From Acidobacteriaceae bacterium (lineage in GTDB: Bacteria > Acidobacteriota > Terriglobia > Bryobacterales > Bryobacteraceae): 40,409 nucleotides of DNA. The stretch covers positions 1 to 40,409 of the forward strand of contig JAFATG010000310.1 in the NCBI GenBank assembly GCA_019244055.1. The letters are read 5' to 3'. Position numbers and translations under genes: made by a program. The notes under the pieces are model-generated. The model was given only the letters and a program-made list of their open reading frames with translations, did no database searches and was not told where the DNA came from. This document shows positions 35,223 through 40,409 of this stretch, one piece after another (position 1 is the stretch's first letter; each line of letters begins with the position of its first letter).

Positions 35223-36169
35223 CCTGCCGTGAGGCCCGGCTCAACTTATCTCTTTACCTGTATGGAGAGTTGGATTTTGCCCGAGAAGAAGCGTTCGAGC
35301 AGCACCTTTCGAGCTGCGCTCTCTGCCAGCGGGCCTTTGCGCGTGAGAAAGCCTGGCACACAAGCCTGAACTCCGAACGCCGCGATGTCGATGTCGACCT
35401 GCTGATGGAGTGCCGGCAGGATTTGCGCGTCGCGCTCGCGCAGCGCAAGAAAGAGCGTAGTCTATCTTGGTTGATGCGTTGGATGGAACCGAGCCGCTGG
35501 CCCGCGGGACGCTGGTCTGTGCGGCTCGCTCTTGCTTCCTTCCTCGTGTTTCTTGGATTTTCAGCATCCCGCTGGATGGAACGAGCCGGCCTGGCTGAAA
35601 GCGGATTTGGCGGCGGTTCCTTGATGTCGGTCCTGAATCCGGCAACTGCGCGCGTCCGCGACATTCAACCGGACGGTCAAAATGGGGTTCGCATTATCGT
35701 TGACCAGGTCAAAGAGCGCGAGATTACGGGAAGCCCCGAAGACGATTCCATTCGCCGGCTGCTGGTCGCAGCAATGAACGAGTCGCTCGATCCCGGTATT
35801 CGCGTCGACTCCGCTGAAATGTTAAGGAACCAAGCGGGCGAGCGCGATGTCCGCGATGCTCTCTTGAACAGCGTCCGCAAGGACCCGAATGCGGCCGTGC
35901 GTTTGAAAGCTCTCGAAGCGCTCCGGCGGTTTTCGAGCGATCCGGCGACGCGCGATACCTTGGCCTTTGTCCTGCAGCATGATGATAATCCGGGTGTCCG
36001 TTCCGAAGCGATCGACATACTCGCTCCGGCGGGGCAGAAAATTGACATTACGCCCGATCTGGCCCTCACGCTCCAAAGCATCCTGCGTTCCGAGCCCGAG
36101 GATGACTATGTGCGTAATCGCTGCCTCCAAGTCTTGCAGCGGATGAATGCGTCGGGCGACGTGTACTGA
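35219..36169 (+). CDS. Zinc-finger anti-sigma factor with HEAT-like repeat C-terminus
   Basis: This 316-residue protein begins MTCREARLNLSLYLYGEL and has the zinc-finger anti-sigma motif H-x3-C-x2-C (His29, Cys33, Cys36). A single membrane helix follows (about 101-118, RLALASFLVFLGFSA), then a region of roughly 190 residues outside the membrane that contains HEAT-like helical pairs (DALLNSVRKDPNAAVRLKALEALRRF, FVLQHDDNPGVRSEAIDILAPAG, TLQSILRSEPEDDYVRNRCLQVL). The N-terminus should hold the ECF sigma factor, while the periplasmic HEAT part may sense the signal. The ATGA overlap with the sigma gene means coupled translation. Confidence 0.88.
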   Translation: MTCREARLNLSLYLYGELDFAREEAFEQHLSSCALCQRAFAREKAWHTSLNSERRDVDVDLLMECRQDLRVALAQRKKERSLSWLMRWMEPSRWPAGRWSVRLALASFLVFLGFSASRWMERAGLAESGFGGGSLMSVLNPATARVRDIQPDGQNGVRIIVDQVKEREITGSPEDDSIRRLLVAAMNESLDPGIRVDSAEMLRNQAGERDVRDALLNSVRKDPNAAVRLKALEALRRFSSDPATRDTLAFVLQHDDNPGVRSEAIDILAPAGQKIDITPDLALTLQSILRSEPEDDYVRNRCLQVLQRMNASGDVY

Positions 36170-36240
36170 TACGCGCTAGTGAAAATGGACCCGTTTTCCA
36201 ATCGAGTTCCGGTTTCAAACGTCAATCTTGCATGGGAAGT

Positions 36241-37119
36241 ATGAAAGGGTTTCACCTTCGCCGCTCTCTGGTAACGGCAACTCTGCTCGGCGGATCGGTT
36301 TTCGGCGCTAGCGCGTTCGCTCAGTCCAACTTTGCACAGCTCCAGTTCGCCCAGTTAAATCAGGATCCTGATCTTTGGAACTTTCAGAATCAGGGACGAC
36401 TTCTCTCAAGCCAGTTCCGGACAGGCGGTAGCTATCTCGGCGTTCAGCTTTCGGATATTGATTCCGACCGTGCCGCAACATTGAGTCTCGGAGAGCCGCG
36501 AGGCGTAGAAATCACTGCCGTCGAGCCTGGAAGTCCCGCCGAACAGGCCGGCTTGAAGCCTGGGGATGTGCTGTTGAGCTACAACGGCGAAAATATTCTG
36601 GGGGCTCAACAGCTCGGACGCCTCGTATCAGAAACTCCAATCGGGCGCAAAATCAGAATCCAGTACTGGCGGCAGGGCAAGACCGAATCGACTGTCGTGA
36701 CCACCGCGGCGTATCAACCGCGAATCGTCGGAATCCCTCCTGCTTCGGTCAATATGAGGCGGTTCGATTTTCCGGATTTTCGCAACTTTGAGATTTCCGA
36801 CATTCCCACCCCCTTGCTGGCATGGAAGAATTCCATGCTTGGGATCGAGTGTGAGCCGCTCGACACGCAACTTGCGCAATATTTCGGGGTAAAAAGCGGT
36901 GTTTTGGTTCGTTCGGTCGACAAGGGCGGTCCTGGCGGTAAGGCCGGAGTCAAAGCCGGCGATGTGATCACGTCCCTTGGAGATCACGGCATCAGCAATC
37001 CCCGTGATTTCACGGCTTATACGCGGACGGAGCGCCAACCCGTTAGGAACCTCTCTGTCGAACTCGTCCGTGATCATAAGAATCTTAGATTGAGTGTCGC
37101 CGTAAACGAGACCCCGTGA
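36241..37119 (+). CDS. Secreted double-PDZ protein without a protease domain
   Basis: This protein of about 292 residues has a signal peptide (SLVTATLLGGSVFGASAFAQ) and two PDZ domains: SYLGVQLSDI...GVEITAVEPGSPAEQAGLKPGDVLLSYNGENI (about 60-145), and MLGIECEPL...GVLVRSVDKGGPGGKAGVKAGDVITSLGD (about 197-285). The trypsin-like domain of DegP/HtrA is absent, including the GNSGG serine motif. Set directly after a sigma/anti-sigma pair, it could bind unfolded outer-membrane protein tails in the periplasm as RseB or DegS do, but this is inferred from context. ATG 36232 is an equally possible start, 9 bases upstream. Confidence 0.85.
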   Translation: MKGFHLRRSLVTATLLGGSVFGASAFAQSNFAQLQFAQLNQDPDLWNFQNQGRLLSSQFRTGGSYLGVQLSDIDSDRAATLSLGEPRGVEITAVEPGSPAEQAGLKPGDVLLSYNGENILGAQQLGRLVSETPIGRKIRIQYWRQGKTESTVVTTAAYQPRIVGIPPASVNMRRFDFPDFRNFEISDIPTPLLAWKNSMLGIECEPLDTQLAQYFGVKSGVLVRSVDKGGPGGKAGVKAGDVITSLGDHGISNPRDFTAYTRTERQPVRNLSVELVRDHKNLRLSVAVNETP

Positions 37120-37179
37120 GGATTCCTTCATTCCTCGTTCGTCCGGCCCACTAGCTCCCGATCGGGTATAGTAACTGCA

Positions 37180-37199
37180 TTCGCTTCGTCTGAAGCGAA
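37180..37199. promoter_or_regulatory. Perfect 8-base-pair stem-loop 8 bases before the methyltransferase start
   Basis: TTCGCTTC (37180-37187) and GAAGCGAA (37192-37199) form a perfect stem around a GTCT loop. TATAGT at 37167-37172 resembles a -10 element and would put transcription start at about the hairpin, making it the 5' end of the messenger. It is close enough to the TTG start at 37208 to hinder or set ribosome access. There is no U-tract, so termination is unlikely. Confidence 0.55.
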
Positions 37200-37207
37200 A
37201 GCCAACC

Positions 37208-38038
37208 TTGTCACAGTCTCTTGCGAACACGGCCAGATGGGCCGCCGCGCAGCGTGCCCAAGAGTCGGATCGTCCGGACAGGTTGTTCGACGATCCATTG
37301 GCTCGTTCGCTGGCCGGAGAAGAAGGGATGGCGATGCTCAGGCTCTCCGAGCAGTCCAATCCTCAACGCGACAATACGGCGAGCTACATGGCCGTGCGGA
37401 CAAGGTTCTTCGATGATTTGGTGCTGCAATCAACTCGAGATGGCATCCGGCAAGTTGTCATCCTCGCGACCGGCATGGATACCCGAGCGTTCCGCCTCGA
37501 TCTCCCAGCGGAAACGGATTGGTACGAACTCGACCAAAGCGAAGTGCTCGAGCTTAAGGAAGAAATACTGAACAGTGAAAACGCCATCCCTCGTTGTCGA
37601 AGAATAGTCCTTCCAGTTGATTTGAAGCAGGGCTGGCGTTCGGAGGTCGCGAGAGCGGGCTTAGGGCTTACGAAGCCGTCGATGTGGATTGTCGAAGGAC
37701 TCTTGTACTACCTCGATCAACAGGAGGTCGCTGAGCTACTGGGCCAGATCTCCTCATGCGCCGCGGCCGGCAGCGTGCTCGGCGCAGATCTTGTAAGCGC
37801 GTCGTTCTTTGAAAGCCCATGGACAAAGAAGGCGCTCGAAATGATGGCGGCGCGAGGATTGGCTTGGCGCTTCGGGACGGATGACCCCGAGTTGTTATTC
37901 ACTGAGCATGGCTGGCACGCCCAAGTCACGCAACCTGGTGAAGAGGGCGCAAATTATGGCCGCTGGTCATTCCCTGTACCGCTGCGGACCCAAAGAGAAC
38001 TACCGCATAGCTTTCTGGTGAAGGCGACGAGAACGTAG
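37208..38038 (+). CDS. SAM-dependent methyltransferase of the LCM/PPM (TIGR00027) type
   Basis: This 276-residue protein begins SLANTARWAAAQRAQESDRPDRLFDDPLA, the usual N-terminus of the leucine carboxyl methyltransferase-like bacterial family. It continues with the AdoMet-binding strand QVVILATGMDTRAFRL, the acidic loop YELDQSEVLELKE, and IVEGLLYYLDQQEV, the ME-family signature. Substrate is unknown; many relatives act on small secondary metabolites or polyketides. TTG 37208 is the only start near the conserved N-terminus. It is followed 43 bases later by the five-bladed propeller gene, with GGAGGAGGA between them, so co-transcription is possible. Confidence 0.88.
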   Translation: MSQSLANTARWAAAQRAQESDRPDRLFDDPLARSLAGEEGMAMLRLSEQSNPQRDNTASYMAVRTRFFDDLVLQSTRDGIRQVVILATGMDTRAFRLDLPAETDWYELDQSEVLELKEEILNSENAIPRCRRIVLPVDLKQGWRSEVARAGLGLTKPSMWIVEGLLYYLDQQEVAELLGQISSCAAAGSVLGADLVSASFFESPWTKKALEMMAARGLAWRFGTDDPELLFTEHGWHAQVTQPGEEGANYGRWSFPVPLRTQRELPHSFLVKATRT

Positions 38039-38081
38039 AGCTTGGTCGACGCAAAGCGGCCGGAGGAGGACGAGCAGCATC

Positions 38082-39074
38082 ATGACTGGGAAAGAGACAA
38101 AGCTCTTCGATCCCGCGGATGGCTTCGGACCACTGACTAATCTTTATGTCGCAACCGACGCCACTCTCGCAAGGCGCGACGGTCAATGGTTGCTGTACTT
38201 GGCCGGTAGAGCTACTGATATCGAGGGAATCCAACTATTCAGCGCATCACTACCGAAAGGAACACCACTTGCAGCCACGGGCTGGAGACTGACTTCAGAG
38301 CGCGATGATCCGACCAGGATCGCTGTTCTTTCCGGACAAGAGCGCAGCAAGGCATGGGATCTCAAAGGGGGGCGCCACTGTCCGGCGTACGTGAAGGGCT
38401 GGGACCCACAGCGGCGTGATTGGATCGAGCGGATCTACTATGCTGGCGGAGCAGAAAACGTCCGGGGACCGTACACGATCGGGTACCTCGAATGGAACGG
38501 CGAGCAATGGATTGATCAACCGGAGCCGGTCTTTACCGCGTATGAGGACTGGGAGCACGGCAGTGTGTATGAGCCTAACTTCATCTACGCCGACGGCCAA
38601 TGGAAGATGTGGTACGTCGCAGGGTCCAATCAGGAAGACTACATCGTTCAAGGTTATTCGGAAAGCCCGGACGGCCGCAGTAATTGGACCACCCATAAAA
38701 TCGTTTTTTCGCCAGACGACAAGGTCTTCGATTTCTGCGTAATCAGAACAAGTAGAGGATATGACGCCGTGTATTCGCGGGTCTGGCTAAGCAACACATC
38801 ACCACCGGCAACGACTGGCCTGTGGTGGTGCCACGCTGATATACCGTCTTCCCAGATATCAGACTGGAGCCGGCCTGTGCAGATCATGACGGCGGAAGAT
38901 CGGAAATGGCATGCGGGCCCTTGGAAGCCCTCATTCCAATATGGGGAGACGGATCCGAACCAGATGTTTGTATTCTTCGATGGCGTATATGCCAAAGATG
39001 TGCCCGGCCCGTTCCCGTATGTGTTTACGTTAGGCTGCCTCGAGATTCAACGGCCGAGTCCTGAGCGGAACTAG
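38082..39074 (+). CDS. Five-bladed beta-propeller protein, GH43/GH32-like, uncharacterised
   Basis: This 330-residue protein has no signal peptide. Its repeating strands resemble the five-bladed glycoside-hydrolase clan folds: ATLARRDGQWLLYLAG, CPAYVKGWDPQRRDWIERIYYAGG, GSVYEPNFIYADGQWKMWYVAGS, and QIMTAEDRKWHAGPWKPSFQYGETD. The EPNF/W-x-MWY pattern is typical of GH43- and GH32-like propellers. I cannot place a complete Asp/Glu/Asp catalytic set with certainty, and the cytoplasmic location argues against an extracellular glycanase. The ATG at 38082 follows GGAGGAGGACGAG. The stop shares the sequence CTAG with the opposing sigma-factor stop, so the two genes converge with a 4-base overlap. Confidence 0.65.
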   Translation: MTGKETKLFDPADGFGPLTNLYVATDATLARRDGQWLLYLAGRATDIEGIQLFSASLPKGTPLAATGWRLTSERDDPTRIAVLSGQERSKAWDLKGGRHCPAYVKGWDPQRRDWIERIYYAGGAENVRGPYTIGYLEWNGEQWIDQPEPVFTAYEDWEHGSVYEPNFIYADGQWKMWYVAGSNQEDYIVQGYSESPDGRSNWTTHKIVFSPDDKVFDFCVIRTSRGYDAVYSRVWLSNTSPPATTGLWWCHADIPSSQISDWSRPVQIMTAEDRKWHAGPWKPSFQYGETDPNQMFVFFDGVYAKDVPGPFPYVFTLGCLEIQRPSPERN

Positions 39075-39829
39075 CCGTGCGATTGCGGCCAGCGTTTCTG
39101 CATGTACGATCGCAAGCGCAAGATGGCTTGCGATTTCAGTTGGGAAATTCGCGACTCATGCAGGTCTACAATTTTCGCTATTTCGCGGAGGGTCATTTCC
39201 TCGTAATAGTAGAGGCTCAAGACCGTCCGCTCGAGATGCGGCATTTTTTCGATCGCTTCGGCCAGCAGCCGTTCGAGTTCGGCTCGCTCCACGATCTGCG
39301 AGGGCCACTGCTCGTCCGAATCTGACAAATAACGCAGCAGATCGCAGCCTTCCTCCTCGGTTCCCGCGTTCTCCAGACTGCCGAGCGTGAGCCCGCGTAT
39401 ATCCGTCAGCCATTCCTGGTACTCTCTCATTGAAAGGCCTAGCCGGGCGGAGATCTCTTCTTCGGTGGGTGTGCGATGATGCTGCTGTTCCAGTTCGGAA
39501 ATAGCAGCCTCGATCTGTTTGGATCGCTTCCTCTGCTGGCGCGGCGCCCAGTCGAGTCCGCGCAAACTGTCTAGAATCGCCCCGCGAATCTTGTATTCCG
39601 CGTAAGTCTTCAATTTGACATCGTGACTGGCATCATAGCGGTCGATGGCCGCAATTAGTCCCAGCACGCCCGTAGAAATCAGGTCATCCAGACTGACCGA
39701 CACTGGCAATCGCTCGTGAATCCTTCGCGCGATCAGCTTTACTTGGGGCAGGTGCTCCAGTATGAGCTGTTCGCGGATTGCTGCAGTCGGGGCTAAACTC
39801 TGATAACTCTCTAGTTCGGGGGCGGTCAT
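39071..39829 (-). CDS. fliA: FliA/WhiG-type (sigma-28) RNA polymerase sigma factor
   Basis: This 252-residue sigma-70 group-3 factor has region 2 (VSLDDLISTGVLGLIAAIDRYD and KLKTYAEYKIRGAILDSLRGLDW, with the RGAI.D.LR motif of FliA/WhiG). Region 3 (RTPTEEEISARLGLSMREYQEWL) and region 4 (MPHLERTVLSLYYYEEMTLREIAKIVDLHESRISQLKSQAILRLR) follow. FliA drives late flagellar genes and is held off by FlgM. ATG 39829 is preceded by GAGG at 9 bases; an ATG 14 codons further upstream is less likely. The FlgM-like gene is divergent 222 bases away, which supports a flagellar sigma role. Confidence 0.92.
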   Translation of the reverse strand: MTAPELESYQSLAPTAAIREQLILEHLPQVKLIARRIHERLPVSVSLDDLISTGVLGLIAAIDRYDASHDVKLKTYAEYKIRGAILDSLRGLDWAPRQQRKRSKQIEAAISELEQQHHRTPTEEEISARLGLSMREYQEWLTDIRGLTLGSLENAGTEEEGCDLLRYLSDSDEQWPSQIVERAELERLLAEAIEKMPHLERTVLSLYYYEEMTLREIAKIVDLHESRISQLKSQAILRLRSYMQKRWPQSHG

Positions 39830-40051
39830 TACAACCTCGTATCGGCGCTTATCCTCAGGTGCGGTAAGCACTCTAAGTCATTCTTCGGTCGCAATCGTCC
39901 AAAACTTGAGTTCGCGTGCCAATGAGTCTTCGTGTCTTATTCGCTTACTTCCTTAGAAAAGAATCGGCTGATTTCCGCTAGAATCGAAGGAGTAAGCTGT
40001 CGATAAGTAACAGCAGGTCAGGTTATTCCGGCTAAGAGGAAAGGAAGCTTC

Positions 40052-40257
40052 ATGGCACTCGACCCCCAACCGGGCTCAACCAGCACCGCTTCCGGTGCGG
40101 CGGTCGCTACAGCCCGCGAACCCGAGGACACGCCTTCCGATCCCGCTCGCGAAGCACGCATGACAGAACTGCGCCAGAAATATCTGGAGGGGCAGTATAC
40201 CGTTATCCCCGCGCGGTCAGCGAGAAACTCGTCAAACGTCACCTCACCGGCAAGTAG
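40052..40257 (+). pseudogene. flgM: FlgM-type anti-sigma-28 factor, frameshifted
   Basis: ATG 40052 begins a frame whose residues 36-50 (ARMTELRQKYLEGQYT) match the FlgM helix and G-x-Y turn. After about 40204 the frame runs into unrelated sequence and stops at 40273. The neighbouring frame from 40207 encodes PRAVSEKLVKRHLTGK and stops at 40255-40257, the expected final FlgM helix (v-s-x-k-i-v-x-x-h-l). Restoring one base near 40204/40205 (GTT-GAT-CCC) would give an uninterrupted protein of about 68 residues. So there is either a real one-base deletion or a sequence error beside a CCCC run. AAAGGAAGC before ATG is a good ribosome-binding site. FlgM normally binds FliA until the flagellar hook is complete. 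Confidence 0.75.
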
Positions 40258-40334
40258 CGTGCCGACCCAATGACTAACGCGTTGCGCGACCCACGCCTCG
40301 CCGGGGCAGTATCCTGAACAGGTAGGAGATCATA

Positions 40335-40409
40335 ATGATCCGCCCGATCCTGTGCTTCTGCGCAGCGCTGAGCCTTCAGGCCGCCACGCCTCTTTTTCAG
40401 AACCAGTCC
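40335..40409 (+). CDS. Start of an exported protein, cut by window end
   Basis: ATG 40335 is preceded by AGGAGAT. The 25 visible residues (MIRPILCFCAALSLQAATPL and onward) form a signal peptide with probable cleavage after LQA. The rest is outside the window. Its place after the FlgM-like gene makes a flagellar or motility role plausible, but nothing in the visible sequence shows it. Confidence 0.6.
   Translation, partial: MIRPILCFCAALSLQAATPLFQNQS

Noticed and set aside
36628-37359. 243-residue minus-strand frame opposite the PDZ and methyltransferase genes
   Set aside because: Spans two genes with clear domains on the other strand; sequence has no protein-family character.
1-40409. Search for tRNA, rRNA, CRISPR arrays, insertion sequences, phage integrases and toxin-antitoxin pairs
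   Set aside because: No tRNA-like T-loop cassette in a foldable context, no regular spaced repeats, no transposase or integrase motifs and no short paired toxin genes were seen.
1-40409. Sigma-54 promoters (TGGCAC-N5-TTGC) as targets of the NtrC-type regulator
   Set aside because: Several TGGCA-like strings occur (for example near 3443, 12413 and 22763) but none has a matching -12 element upstream of a gene start.

Overview
The window reads as a chromosomal segment of an acidobacterium, probably of the Solibacter/Bryobacter kind. This is inferred from gene content, not from any search. Pointers are an 816-residue two-part MacB/FtsX permease of the type common in Acidobacteria, a large Oar-like TonB-dependent barrel with an N-terminal carboxypeptidase-regulatory domain, two secreted DUF1080 (3-keto-disaccharide hydrolase-like) proteins, a CehA/McbA-type metallohydrolase and moderately high GC. 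No tRNA, rRNA, CRISPR array, insertion sequence or prophage was found.

Left part (1-10000), mostly accessory metabolism: the end of an alpha/beta hydrolase, a decayed small gene, an MliC-like lysozyme inhibitor, a xylose-isomerase-fold enzyme, an ArsR regulator with an SDR dehydrogenase, a MoaD/ThiS-like protein translationally coupled to a six-bladed BNR propeller protein, a periplasmic molybdenum hydroxylase pair (IorA/IorB-like), a secreted TPR protein and a PHA-granule-region protein.

Core envelope block (10039-19506): a minus-strand run phosphoesterase > psd > pssA > Asd-like > lptE > holA, with overlapping or nearly overlapping genes and non-ATG starts. It is divergent from a plus-strand run of PfkB kinase > GT-C-type membrane glycosyltransferase > DapF-like > nucleotide-sugar dehydrogenase. 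In two members the active sites are altered: the Asd homologue lacks its catalytic Cys and His, and the DapF homologue has Ser for its second catalytic Cys.

Middle (19736-32812): a SnoaL-like protein, the ADOP-type permease, the CehA-like hydrolase, a DUF1080 protein, then a minus-strand run of histidine kinase > NtrC-type regulator > DUF1080 protein > TonB-dependent barrel. This run may form one sensory and uptake unit for glycans or glycosides.

Right part (32854-40409): ribosomal protein S1, an ECF sigma factor, its zinc-finger anti-sigma factor fused to HEAT-like repeats, a double-PDZ secreted protein, an LCM-type methyltransferase, a five-bladed propeller protein, a FliA/WhiG sigma factor, and a divergently placed FlgM-type anti-sigma factor broken by an apparent one-base deletion. 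A flagellar region may continue past the right edge.

I did not find a clear-cut new system. The most useful leads are the frameshifted FlgM, the CTG start of pssA, the two envelope-operon enzymes with missing catalytic residues, the MoaD-like/BNR pair and a 28-base palindrome inside iorB.
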